Shown here in pieces: positions 53,754 to 62,515 of a stretch of 64,000 nucleotides of DNA. This stretch comes from FLUQ01 sp031551515. Its GTDB lineage: Bacteria > Desulfobacterota > Desulfovibrionia > Desulfovibrionales > Desulfovibrionaceae. The notes under the pieces were generated by a model. It was not told the DNA's origin. It searched no databases and worked only from the letters and a program-made list of their open reading frames with translations. The position numbers and the translations under genes are program-made. The stretch is taken from contig JAVBNL010000023.1 in NCBI GenBank assembly GCA_031551515.1, forward strand, positions 1 to 64,000, in the 5' to 3' direction. The first letter of the stretch is position 1, and every line of letters begins with the position of its first letter.

Positions 53754-55019
53754 TTACAGCAGCTCTCTGGGGTCGATGATTTCCCCGGCCACGGCGGCCG
53801 CGGCCACGCTGAGGGGCGAACCCAGATAGGTGAAGGCCTTTTTGCTGCCCATGCGCCCCAAAAAGTTGCGGTTGGTGGAAGAGATGCAGACTTCGCCGTC
53901 CGCCAGCGCGCCGGAGTGCAGGCCCACGCACACGCCGCAGGTGGGCGCGAGAATCACCGCGCCCGCTTCAGACAGGGTTTGCAAAATGCCGCTCGCCGCC
54001 GCCTTCTCCCAGATGCTTTTGGATGAAGGCGACACCAGCAGCCTGCGTCCGGCCTTGACTTTTTTGCCCTTCAAAAGCCGCGCCGCCAGCAAGAGGTCCG
54101 TATAGCGGCCGCCCGTGCAGGAGCCGATATAGGCCTGGTCGATACGCACGCCCTTGCCCAGCTCGCGAATGGAGCTGACGTTGTCCACCTCGTGCGGGCA
54201 AGAGACCATAGGTTCCAGCGCGGTGGCGTCAAAGTCCAGCTCCCGGCAGAAACGCGCGTCCTTGTCGCTGCGCAGGGGCTCGAAATTCGCCGCTTTGCCG
54301 CGTTCTTTCAAAAAGGCCTTGGTCGTCGCGTCCGTGTTCATCAGACCCGCTTTGGCGCCCATTTCAACCGCCATGTTGGCGATGCAGAAGCGTTCGTCCA
54401 TGCACAGGCCGTCAATGGCGGAACCCACATATTCCACGGTTTTATAGGTCGCCCCGGCGTGGCCTATGGCGCCGATGGTAGCCAGCGAAATGTCTTTGGC
54501 CATAACGCCCGCGGTGAGCGCGCCCCGCCATTCCACGCGAATGGTTTCAGGCACGCGCAGCCAGATCTGCCCGGTCACCAGAATGCCGACCATCTCGGTG
54601 GAGCCGATGCCGCTGGCGAACGCGCCCAGCGCGCCGCCCATGCAGGTGTGCGAATCGGTGCCCATGACCACGGCCCCCGGCAGCACGTGGCCGTGTTCCG
54701 CCATGATCTGGTGGCAGGGGCCCACGAACTCGTAATAGCGGTTCACGCCGTTTTCCGAGGCCCACTCCCGCGTGAACTTCACGATGGCGGCCTGCGCGGC
54801 GTTGGCCGGCGGAGTGTAGTGGTCGGAAATGACCACCACCTTTTCAGGGTCCCAGACCCTTGCCCCCAGCTCTTTCATGCGGTCGGCTATTTCGACCCGG
54901 GGGCCGAGAATGTCGTCCATCATGGCCACATCCACATTGGCCCACACGATGTCGCCCGCCTGTACCGACTCTTTGCCCGCCGCGCGGGCGATGATCTTTT
55001 CAGACAGCGTTTTGCCCAT
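53754..55019 (-). CDS. LeuC/aconitase-type large subunit
   Basis: 421 residues from MGKTLSEKIIARA, chosen because AAGGAAGG precedes it; an earlier start by 16 codons is less likely. The 4Fe-4S ligands are in IGSCTGGRYTD and TCGVCVG, and MGTDSHTCMGGALGAFASGIGSTEM is the typical LeuC segment. It pairs with the LeuD-type gene. Such hydro-lyases isomerise or hydrate isopropylmalate, homoaconitate, dimethylmaleate or 2-methylcitrate-type substrates. Neighbouring PrpF favours a methyl- or unsaturated tricarboxylate, by inference. Confidence 0.9.
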   Translation of the reverse strand: MGKTLSEKIIARAAGKESVQAGDIVWANVDVAMMDDILGPRVEIADRMKELGARVWDPEKVVVISDHYTPPANAAQAAIVKFTREWASENGVNRYYEFVGPCHQIMAEHGHVLPGAVVMGTDSHTCMGGALGAFASGIGSTEMVGILVTGQIWLRVPETIRVEWRGALTAGVMAKDISLATIGAIGHAGATYKTVEYVGSAIDGLCMDERFCIANMAVEMGAKAGLMNTDATTKAFLKERGKAANFEPLRSDKDARFCRELDFDATALEPMVSCPHEVDNVSSIRELGKGVRIDQAYIGSCTGGRYTDLLLAARLLKGKKVKAGRRLLVSPSSKSIWEKAAASGILQTLSEAGAVILAPTCGVCVGLHSGALADGEVCISSTNRNFLGRMGSKKAFTYLGSPLSVAAAAVAGEIIDPRELL

Positions 55020-55088
55020 ATCGTACCTTCCTTTTCCGCTTGGACAGTTTACGCCGCGTGACCGCAAGAGTCACGCGGCGCTAAAGCC

Positions 55089-56453
55089 TTACGCGGCGCC
55101 GATTTCCTCAAGGGATTTGCCCTTGGTTTCAATCCCCAGGAAGTACACCAGGGCCACGGCTATCCAGAAAAATACGGCCATGGTGATATAAATGCCGTAG
55201 TACATCTGGTTGGCCATGAAATATCCGAAGACCACGGGGCTTAGAGCGGAACTCACGCGCCCCGCGCCGGTGGACCAGCAGGTGGCCGTCGCGCGCACCT
55301 TTGAGGGATACAGCTCGGCCGTCCAGACCACGGTGCCCGCGACGCCCTGCTCATACAGATACGAAAGCAGGCAGGCTCCCCAGACCAGATAGGCGGGGTC
55401 GTTCAGCTTGCCGAAAACCAGGGCCGCAACGCCGCCCAGGCCGAAGCCCACGTAAAACAGCTGCTTTCTGCCGAATTTTTCAATGGTGTAAAAGGCGGTC
55501 AAACGGCCCAGAATGGCGGCGAGCGCCACATACAACGTATAGGTGAAGGTCTTGGCCATGCTCAGGCCGTAAACCATCGACAAAATGGAGGGCAGCCAGA
55601 GCACGAAGCCGTAATAGCCGAAATAGGCGAAGAAATAGTAGCCCGCCGTCAGGATGAAGCGCCGCAGGTACTCCTTTTGAAACAGCACGAAGACGGAGAC
55701 TTTTTCGGCGGTGGCGTCCGATTGCAAGCCCACCACGTCCTCTTCTTTCGCCCCCAGCTTTTTCAGCACGGCGGCGGCCTCTTCCGTGCGCCCCTGCGCC
55801 GCCAGCCAACGGGGAGATTCAGGCACCCTGAAGGCCACGATGATGGCCAAAAGGGCCGGGGTCACGCCGATATAGAAGAGCACGCGCCAGCCGTATTCCG
55901 TCACCAGCAGCAAAGAGGCCACGGCCGCCACAAGCAGGCCGAAAGGCCAGAGCACGGTCAGCACGGCGACGAAGCGCCCCCGGTACCCGGCGGAGACGTA
56001 TTCGGAAACAAGCGCGGTGTTGATGGGTATCATGCCGCCCAGGCACATGCCGGTGACGAAGCGGATGATGCCGAATTCCATGACGTCGCGGGCGAACGCG
56101 GTCATGCCGGTCAGCAGACTGAAGCCCACAATGGTGCCGATGAACCCGACCTTGCGGCCGAATTTGTCGGAAACCGGACCCCAGATGACCGCGCCCAGAA
56201 ACATGCCCCAAATGCCCGCCGAGGTCAGCATGCCGTTGACCACGGGCGTGATCGACCACTCTTTGATGATCGAAGGCATGGCGTAGGAGACGATATACGT
56301 GTCGAAAGAGTCGAACATGAAGCCCAAAGCCGCCGTGATCACTATGAAGTAGTGGATGCTTGAAAGCGAAAGTTTTTCCACCACGCTGCTGACCGTGGGT
56401 CTTGCCGCGCCCGGGCCGCCAAGGGTGTTAATGCCGTTCATCGTGCTCTGCAT
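55089..56453 (-). CDS. MFS transporter, organic-acid/sugar type
   Basis: 454 residues with twelve predicted hydrophobic segments and MFS motifs such as GPVSDKFGRKVGFIGTI and GMIPINTALVSEYVSAGYRGR, characteristic of the sugar/aromatic acid:proton symporter families. AAGGAG is present before the start. It is in the middle of the catabolic operon, so it is probably the importer of its substrate. Confidence 0.88.
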   Translation of the reverse strand: MQSTMNGINTLGGPGAARPTVSSVVEKLSLSSIHYFIVITAALGFMFDSFDTYIVSYAMPSIIKEWSITPVVNGMLTSAGIWGMFLGAVIWGPVSDKFGRKVGFIGTIVGFSLLTGMTAFARDVMEFGIIRFVTGMCLGGMIPINTALVSEYVSAGYRGRFVAVLTVLWPFGLLVAAVASLLLVTEYGWRVLFYIGVTPALLAIIVAFRVPESPRWLAAQGRTEEAAAVLKKLGAKEEDVVGLQSDATAEKVSVFVLFQKEYLRRFILTAGYYFFAYFGYYGFVLWLPSILSMVYGLSMAKTFTYTLYVALAAILGRLTAFYTIEKFGRKQLFYVGFGLGGVAALVFGKLNDPAYLVWGACLLSYLYEQGVAGTVVWTAELYPSKVRATATCWSTGAGRVSSALSPVVFGYFMANQMYYGIYITMAVFFWIAVALVYFLGIETKGKSLEEIGAA

Positions 56454-56480
56454 AGTCTGCTCTCCTTGTTGTGGTCGCGG

Positions 56481-57239
56481 TTACACGGGATAGGTGTCGT
56501 GTTCGAAGGCTTTGGGGTCATGGCCGGGAAGGATGAAGTCGCAAATCTTCTCCATCTTCGCGTAGGTGGCGTAATAGTCGTCCAGGCGGCAGTGAATGCC
56601 GGAAGGAATGTGCTTGTACATCGCGTTGCCTTCCCAGTTTTCAAACAGAGCGCAGCAGTCGCTGGCGACCAGGCCGCGCCCCTTGGCGGTATTGACCAGA
56701 ACGCCCTGAAAACCGGGCGTGTGCCCGGGCAGGGTCACAAGGTCGATGCCGGGGCACAGCGAAAAATCGCCGTCCACCGCGACGATCTGGCTGTATGCTT
56801 TGAACCAGCGCGGCGTCAGGCCCACCTGGTGCGATTCGTAATACACCCAGTGCGCGGGCAGCGGGTCCACGGCGTATTCCATCTCGCGTTTCTGCACGTA
56901 GATTTTGGCGTTGGGAAACAGGTCGTTGTTAAAACAGTGGTCCCAGTGCAGGTGCGTGTTGACCACCACGTCCACGTCTTTGGCTTCAACCCCGAACCGC
57001 TTCAGCCCTTCAAGCGGGTGCATGCCGGGGGAACGGAGCAGACCGTGGTGATGCTTGGCGGCCCAATCTTCGTCGGAACAGCCGGTATCGACCAGAACCA
57101 CCCGATCGGGCCCCTTGATCAGGTACATGATGATCGGGGCCACAAGCTTGGTGCCCGGATCTACCTGGTAGGTAAAATTCGATTTTTCGGCCGCTTTGAA
57201 CACGCCTGTCTTGATGGGGTGGATCGTATACTCTCGCAT
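56481..57239 (-). CDS. MBL-fold metallo-hydrolase
   Basis: 252 residues. The zinc motif HLHWDHC (HxHxDH) is at about residue 106, with a further His in TLPGHTPGFQG and in ILPGHDP. The early VDTGCSDEDW motif fits the AHL-lactonase-like subfamily. It probably opens a lactone or thioester made in the pathway. AAAAGGAG precedes the start. The gene is in the same direction as its neighbours. Confidence 0.87.
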   Translation of the reverse strand: MREYTIHPIKTGVFKAAEKSNFTYQVDPGTKLVAPIIMYLIKGPDRVVLVDTGCSDEDWAAKHHHGLLRSPGMHPLEGLKRFGVEAKDVDVVVNTHLHWDHCFNNDLFPNAKIYVQKREMEYAVDPLPAHWVYYESHQVGLTPRWFKAYSQIVAVDGDFSLCPGIDLVTLPGHTPGFQGVLVNTAKGRGLVASDCCALFENWEGNAMYKHIPSGIHCRLDDYYATYAKMEKICDFILPGHDPKAFEHDTYPV

Positions 57240-57376
57240 GGTCGCTCCTTTTATATCGTCTGTTCCGCGCGCCGCCGCGCCTGAAAAAGGGTGTCGAGCA
57301 AGATGCCCGCTGTGAAACCGCAGGCGGCGTCCCGTTTCGGGACCGTTCCGAGTGGGGGATAAAGCGGCGCTAGCCG
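57240..57376. other. Gap between MBL and PrpF-like genes
   Basis: 137 bases with no gene or clear terminator; the operon probably continues across it. Confidence 0.4.
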
Positions 57377-58531
57377 CTAATAAACCGATTTACGCACATA
57401 TGCATACCCATCCATGATTTTACGCGCCGTGCGGTATACGCCGATGCGTTTCATGACGGTTTCGCCGTTCTTCGTTTCCGCTTCCGCCTCAACGGGTATG
57501 ATCCCGCCGGGGTGGCCTATCTGCACGGTCATTCTGCTCTTCGCCTCTTCGCGCAGCACGTCCCAGGCCACGGTGCCGGGTATGCGCACGGCCGCGCCCG
57601 TGCAGACCGTGCCGGTAACCGGGTAGGTCTTGTGCATCTTGAGCATAAACAAGAGGCGGGAGACCAGATCCACTTCCTTCGCCTTCACCGTGCCGCCGCT
57701 GATGGTCGTGTAATCAGCGGGTTCGCTGACGATGGCGAAAAACGGCGTGTAGGGGCTTTTGGTGGCCGCGTCTTCGGGTTTGTCGACCAGGCCGCACCAG
57801 ACGGCCGCCTGCCCCCGGATTTTTTCGATCAGCGCCATGAGGTTCTTGTCCGCTTCGATGGCGGCCGGGCTTTCCGTGCCTTTCAGGCCCAGCGAACGCG
57901 CGTGGATGAAGACCAGCGGGTTGCCCGCGTCCACCAGGGATATGGTGTAGTCTTTGCCATCGACGCTGATGACGTCTTTGACGTTGCCCGTGGGCAACAG
58001 CTTGCCCGTGGTCGGGCCGGTGACGTCCGACCAGTCCAGGGTAATCCGCGCGCCGGTGCCTGGGCAACCGTCAATGGCGTAGTCGCCGCAGACGGAAGCT
58101 TTGCCGTTTTTGACCGGCACTTCGGCGATCAGGATATGATTGCTGTTGGTCAGGTGAATGCGCACGGTGGTAACGGGTTCCACCGGTTCCACCAGGCCTT
58201 CGTCAATGGCGAAAGGGCCCACGGCGGCGGAGATGTTGCCGCAGTTGCCCTGGTAATCGATGAATTCCGTCTCGAAGCTGACCTGGCCGAAGGTGTAATC
58301 CACATCCGCATCCGGCCGGGAAGCGGGTGAGATGATGGCCAGCTTGCTGGTCAGCACGTCCGCGCCGCCGAGGCCGTCTATCTGGCGCACGTCGGGGCTG
58401 CCGTATATGGCGCGAATGACCGCGTCACGTTTTTGCGGGTCTTTGGGCAGTTCGTTCTTCATGATGAAAACGCCCTTGCTGGTGCCGCCCCGCACGATGG
58501 AACACCGTACCATTTCCATTTCAGGATGCAT
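57377..58531 (-). CDS. PrpF-family isomerase
   Basis: 384 residues from MHPEMEMVRCSIVRGGTSKG, with GGGAGG upstream. The IVRGGTSKG and GLGGADVLTSKLAII motifs, and the DYQGNCGNISAAVGPFAI segment with the catalytic lysine and cysteine region, match PrpF/AcnD-associated methylaconitate isomerases and related proline-racemase-fold isomerases. It isomerises cis/trans double bonds of methylaconitate-like compounds. In this operon the aconitase-type enzymes would make or use that double bond. Confidence 0.88.
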   Translation of the reverse strand: MHPEMEMVRCSIVRGGTSKGVFIMKNELPKDPQKRDAVIRAIYGSPDVRQIDGLGGADVLTSKLAIISPASRPDADVDYTFGQVSFETEFIDYQGNCGNISAAVGPFAIDEGLVEPVEPVTTVRIHLTNSNHILIAEVPVKNGKASVCGDYAIDGCPGTGARITLDWSDVTGPTTGKLLPTGNVKDVISVDGKDYTISLVDAGNPLVFIHARSLGLKGTESPAAIEADKNLMALIEKIRGQAAVWCGLVDKPEDAATKSPYTPFFAIVSEPADYTTISGGTVKAKEVDLVSRLLFMLKMHKTYPVTGTVCTGAAVRIPGTVAWDVLREEAKSRMTVQIGHPGGIIPVEAEAETKNGETVMKRIGVYRTARKIMDGYAYVRKSVY

Positions 58532-58547
58532 GCTCTTCCTCCCGGCT

Positions 58548-59543
58548 TTAGCGCGCTTGAGAAACCGCGACGGCAAGGGCGACCGTGGCCCCCACCATGG
58601 GGTTGTTGCCCATACCCAGAAAACCCATCATTTCCACGTGAGCGGGCACCGAAGAAGACCCCGCGAACTGCGCGTCACAGTACATGCGGCCCACAGTGTC
58701 GGTCAAACCATACGAGGCCGGGCCCGCGCCGTTGTCGTCCGGGTGCACGGTGCGGCCCGTGCCGCCGCCGGAAGCCACGGCGAAAAAGTTCCGTCCGTTG
58801 TCGCCGCACCATTTTTTATAGGTGCCCGCCACGGGGTGCTGAAAGCGGGTCATGTTGGTGGAGTTGCCGGTGATGCAGACGTCCACTTTTTCACTGACCA
58901 TAACGGCCACGCCTTCCGGCACGTCGTCCGCGCCATAGCAGCGCACCGCCGCCCTGGGCCCGGCAGAGAAAGCCCGCTCCTCTTTGATGGCCAGTGTTTC
59001 GGCGGCGTAGTCGTATTCTGTGCGCACGTAGGTGAAGCCGTTGATGCGCGAGATGATGTACGCCGCGTCTTTGCCCAGGCCGTTCAAGATGACCCGCAGG
59101 GGGGTTTTGCGCACTTTGTTGGCCGATTGCGCGATGCCGATGGCCCCTTCGGCCGCGGCGAACGATTCATGCCCGGCCAGAAAGGCAAAACAGCCCGTCT
59201 CTTCGTGCAGCAGCCGGGCGGCGAGGCGCCCGTGCCCCAGGCCCACTTTGCGGTGATCGGCCACGGAACCGGGCAGGCAAAACGCCTGCAAGGCTTCGCC
59301 TATAGCTTCCGCAATGGCCGGGGCTTCTTTTTCGCCCCGCGCGACGGCGACGGCCGCCCCCAAGGTGTAGGCCCAGCAAGCGTCGTCAAAACAGATGGCC
59401 TGAATGCCCCGCACCAGGGCGAAAGGGTCCACGCCCCGGGCCTGAACCCGCGCGCGGGCGTCTTCCAGCGAAGCTATGCCGTTCGCCTGCAAACAGGCCG
59501 TTATCGCGGGCATGCGCAGTTCTTTGTTTTCAAATGCGGTCAT
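58548..59543 (-). CDS. GGGtGRT-family protein
   Basis: 331 residues. It has the hallmark GGGTGRTVHPDDNGAGPASYG segment and the later AQFAGSSSVPAHVEMMGFLGMGNNPM. In known genomes GGGtGRT proteins are found next to NifU/IscU-like scaffold proteins, and the next gene is one. Conserved cysteines (QAICFDDACW, KVDVCITGN, CDAQF) may bind an Fe-S cluster. Function unknown; GGAGG lies before the start. Confidence 0.85.
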   Translation of the reverse strand: MTAFENKELRMPAITACLQANGIASLEDARARVQARGVDPFALVRGIQAICFDDACWAYTLGAAVAVARGEKEAPAIAEAIGEALQAFCLPGSVADHRKVGLGHGRLAARLLHEETGCFAFLAGHESFAAAEGAIGIAQSANKVRKTPLRVILNGLGKDAAYIISRINGFTYVRTEYDYAAETLAIKEERAFSAGPRAAVRCYGADDVPEGVAVMVSEKVDVCITGNSTNMTRFQHPVAGTYKKWCGDNGRNFFAVASGGGTGRTVHPDDNGAGPASYGLTDTVGRMYCDAQFAGSSSVPAHVEMMGFLGMGNNPMVGATVALAVAVSQAR

Positions 59544-59557
59544 GGTCGCCTCCGGCC

Positions 59558-60235
59558 CTATTCCCTACGGGGGTCAATGGTTCTGACGGCTTCGCCGAAG
59601 CGGCCGTAAACGCCCTTTGCCGCATCGTACGCCTGGTCGGGGCTTTGCCCCGCCGCGATCTGGTTCATCATCTTGCCCAAGTTGACGAATTCGTACCCGA
59701 TGATTTCGCTGTTTTCGTCCAGCGCCAGGCGGGTCACATAGCCTTCCGTCATTTCAAGATAGCGCGGCCCGTTGGCCACAGTGCCGTACGAGGTGCCCAC
59801 CTGGCTGCGGCAGCTGGAGCCGAGATCTTCCATGGCCGCGCCGATAGGCAGGCCGCCGTCGGAATACGAACTTTGCGTGCGGCCGTACGCGATGGTGGTG
59901 AACAGCGATTTCATGGCGCTGTTGGTGGCGTCGCAGACAAGGTCGGTGTTAAGAGCCTCAAGCAGCGTTTTGCCCGGCAGAATCTCTGCGGCCATGGCCG
60001 CGGAATGACTCATGCCGGAACAGCCGATATGCTCAATGAGCGCTTCGTGCACGATGCCGTCTTTGACGTTCAGCGTCAGTTTGCAGGTGCCCATTTGCGG
60101 CGCGCACGTACCACAGCCGTGGGCGAAACCGGATATATCCGCGACTTGCTTTACGCGCGTCCATTTACCTTCCTGAGGAATGGGCGACGGGCCGTGATTG
60201 GGCCCCTGCCGGACGATACAGAGGGTTTCAGACAT
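59558..60235 (-). CDS. NifU/IscU-like scaffold protein (GGGtGRT partner)
   Basis: 225 residues, longer than IscU because of extra N- and C-terminal sequence. The core reads GCSGMSHSAAMAAEILPGKTLLEALNTDLVCDATNSAMKSLF, which resembles the IscU-type cysteine layout. Cysteines are also at CGTCAPQMGTC. It is the first gene of the catabolic operon and ends 14 bases before the GGGtGRT gene. I infer Fe-S cluster delivery to the GGGtGRT or aconitase-type enzymes. Confidence 0.8.
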   Translation of the reverse strand: MSETLCIVRQGPNHGPSPIPQEGKWTRVKQVADISGFAHGCGTCAPQMGTCKLTLNVKDGIVHEALIEHIGCSGMSHSAAMAAEILPGKTLLEALNTDLVCDATNSAMKSLFTTIAYGRTQSSYSDGGLPIGAAMEDLGSSCRSQVGTSYGTVANGPRYLEMTEGYVTRLALDENSEIIGYEFVNLGKMMNQIAAGQSPDQAYDAAKGVYGRFGEAVRTIDPRRE

Positions 60236-60291
60236 GAACGACGCCCCTTTGCTGAAAATTACGAAATGGATGCATGTGCCGCTCTCCTAAT

Positions 60292-60307
60292 AACAAGAAG
60301 CATGCCA
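60292..60307 (-). promoter_or_regulatory. Sigma-54 (-24/-12) promoter candidate
   Basis: Reading leftwards: TGGCAT (-24) and TTGTT (-12) with the 10-base GG-to-GT spacing, one base from the TGGCAC/TTGC consensus. It lies about 60 bases upstream of the NifU-like start, with AGGAG a few bases downstream. The activator gene diverging from it is of the sigma-54 class, which supports the call. Confidence 0.5.
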
Positions 60308-60519
60308 AGTGCCCGGGCAGCCCCTATCCACGCCTTTCGGCCGCAGCCGCCTCGGCGCGCGGAACACGGCCCACCCCTTTTGGTGTTTCATTTTCATCCG
60401 GCTTGTTGCCGGGCAGAAATAAAAACAGCGATTTTGCAACGGCGCGCGCAAGAATTTTTGCAGTGAACTTGGTGGAATAGCAGCATAATATGTGATTTTT
60501 TCAGTAATTAAACAACAAT

Positions 60520-60533
60520 TTCCATTTATGGAA
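60520..60533. promoter_or_regulatory. Palindromic activator or repressor site
   Basis: TTCCAT-TT-ATGGAA, a perfect 6-bp inverted repeat in the AT-rich control region, about 215 bases upstream of the sigma-54 promoter and 65 bases before the PrpR-like start. A natural place for an upstream activating site or autoregulation. Confidence 0.5.
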
Positions 60534-60597
60534 CATTGCTTGCTAAAAACCGCCGCCTCCGGTAGCTTCCACAAACACCCTGCCAAGGAGTCGACTC

Positions 60598-62505
60598 ATG
60601 AACGCCCCGGTCCGCATCGCGCTTATCGCTACCTACCCCGACATCGCCCAGCTGTTTCGCGACCTGGCGCAGGACAGGCCGGATATCGTGGCGCGGGATG
60701 TTTACGCCTCTTTTGACGACGCCATTAAGACCGCAAAAAAGCTGGAACGCGAAACAGACGTCATTCTCAGCCGGGGGGGCACGGGCGAGTTCATACGCCG
60801 TAGCGTGGGCATACCCGTGGTGCAGTTGGCCATCACCCCGTTCGACGTGGTGCTGGCCATGCAAAAGCTGCCGCCGGGGGTTACGGAATTCGCTCTTTCC
60901 CACTACAACTCGCCCATTTACGGGCTGGAAGAAATACAGAAAATCTACGGCGTCACCATTCACGAATATACGTTTGAAACACTGCGCGACATAGAAGAGA
61001 GCGTTGTCGACATTCAGCGGCGCGGCATCAGAAACGTGCTGGGCGGCCACGTCATAACCAACTTGCTGCGCGACCACGGCATATTCGGGGTGACCCTCAG
61101 CGCGGGGCTTGATACCGTAAACCGGGCGCTGAACGAAGCCATGTCCATCGTTTTTGAAGCGCGCAAAGAACGCAACAGAACGGCCAGGCTGGCCGCCGCC
61201 TTCAACTCCATCACCACCGGGCTGGTGCTGACGGACGACAAAAACAAGGTACTTGCCTGCAACCCCGTGGCAAGCAAGCTTTTTGGCCGGCAACACCCCG
61301 TGGGCAGCAGCTTCACGGACGACGCGGCCGACCCCATGCTGCGCGAGGCGCTGCGAACCCGCACGGCCCGCACCAACTATATCTGCAACATCCGCGACAC
61401 CCTCATCAACGCCGGGCACATGCCCGTGTATCTGGATAACAATTTCATCGGCTTCGTGCACACCTTTGAAGACGTCACGAAAATCCAGACGCTTGAGCAG
61501 GCCATACGCAAACAGATGCACGACAAGGGTTTTGTGGCGCGGTACCGCTTTTCCGACATTTTCACCACGGACCCCACCCTGGAAATGCTCAAACGCACGG
61601 CCCAATCATACGCGCGCAGCAAATCGACCGTGCTGATAGAGGGCGAATCGGGCACGGGCAAGGAACTTTTCGCCCAAAGCCTGCACAACGCCAGCCCCAG
61701 GGCGGATATGCCCTTTGTGGCGGTCAACTGCGCGGCCATACCGGCCAATCTGCTGGAAAGCGAACTCTTCGGATACGAAGCCGGGGCCTTTACCGGCGCG
61801 AAAAAAGAAGGCAAACCCGGCCTTTTTGAAATAGCCCACAACGGCACCATTTTTCTGGACGAAATCGGGGATTTGCCCAGGGAGTTTCAAGCGCGGCTGC
61901 TGCGCGTGCTGCAAGAAAAAGAGTTCATGCGCGTGGGCGGCGGCAAGGTCATGCCCGTGGATGTCAGGGTCATCAGCGCCACCAACAAGAACCTGCGCGA
62001 ACTGGCCGCCAAAGGGGAATTCAGAGAGGACCTCTTTTACCGGCTGGGCGTATTCACCCTGACCCTGCCGCCTTTGCGGGAACGGGCTTGCGACATAGAC
62101 CCCCTGTGCCGCAAATTTTTGGCCGACCAGGGACTGACGCAGGATACGGGGATCGTGCGCCGGTTGCTGCCCCGGCTGCTGGCGCATAGCTGGCCCGGCA
62201 ACATACGCGAACTGCGGAATATTTCCGAACGCATGGCCCACCTCGTCAATACCGGCGGCGACTATTCGCCGGAAGAGCTCGACCTGACTCTGGGCCTCGG
62301 CTCGCCCAAACACAACGGTGATTTTTACGCGCGCATCGACCTGGAACAGCAGCGCGGCCTGAAGAGCATTGTGGATACAGTTGAAAAGCAGGTCATCGGC
62401 CACTTGCTGCGGCTGCACGACAACAAATACGCGGATGTGGCCAAACGCCTGGGCATAGGCCGCACCACGCTCTGGCGCAAACACAACCACGCGGACGCGC
62501 CCTGA
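60598..62505 (+). CDS. PrpR-type sigma-54 activator
   Basis: 635 residues. The N-terminal PrpR_N sensor domain is visible (IALIATYPDIAQLFRDL, DVILSRGGTGEFIRR, GLEEIQKIYG). A PAS domain follows (FNSITTGLVLTDDKNKVLACN), then the AAA+ core with Walker A GESGTGKE, the sigma-54-contacting GAFTGA loop (residues about 395), Walker B GTIFLDEIGDLP and a C-terminal Fis-type helix-turn-helix (NKYADVAKRLGIGRTTLWRK). AAGGAG is upstream. It activates the divergent operon, probably when its substrate or 2-methylcitrate-like intermediate binds. Confidence 0.93.
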   Translation: MNAPVRIALIATYPDIAQLFRDLAQDRPDIVARDVYASFDDAIKTAKKLERETDVILSRGGTGEFIRRSVGIPVVQLAITPFDVVLAMQKLPPGVTEFALSHYNSPIYGLEEIQKIYGVTIHEYTFETLRDIEESVVDIQRRGIRNVLGGHVITNLLRDHGIFGVTLSAGLDTVNRALNEAMSIVFEARKERNRTARLAAAFNSITTGLVLTDDKNKVLACNPVASKLFGRQHPVGSSFTDDAADPMLREALRTRTARTNYICNIRDTLINAGHMPVYLDNNFIGFVHTFEDVTKIQTLEQAIRKQMHDKGFVARYRFSDIFTTDPTLEMLKRTAQSYARSKSTVLIEGESGTGKELFAQSLHNASPRADMPFVAVNCAAIPANLLESELFGYEAGAFTGAKKEGKPGLFEIAHNGTIFLDEIGDLPREFQARLLRVLQEKEFMRVGGGKVMPVDVRVISATNKNLRELAAKGEFREDLFYRLGVFTLTLPPLRERACDIDPLCRKFLADQGLTQDTGIVRRLLPRLLAHSWPGNIRELRNISERMAHLVNTGGDYSPEELDLTLGLGSPKHNGDFYARIDLEQQRGLKSIVDTVEKQVIGHLLRLHDNKYADVAKRLGIGRTTLWRKHNHADAP

Positions 62506-62515
62506 GGCCTTTGTC

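Larger units (their letters stand above)
60236..60597. promoter_or_regulatory. Divergent control region between the catabolic operon and prpR-like gene
   Basis: 362 bases without a gene. The right part is AT-rich. It contains a sigma-54-like promoter and a perfect palindrome (both listed separately), as expected for an operon driven by the divergent activator. Confidence 0.65.

Noticed and set aside
51581..55019. Aconitase and LeuCD genes as part of leucine biosynthesis or the citrate cycle
   Set aside because: The aconitase X, PrpF, MFS and PrpR-type activator context is catabolic; no leuA or leuB is present.
60421..60480. TTTGCAA/TTTTTGCAG repeats as activator binding sites
   Set aside because: The copies are irregularly spaced and short; the palindrome at 60520 is a stronger candidate.
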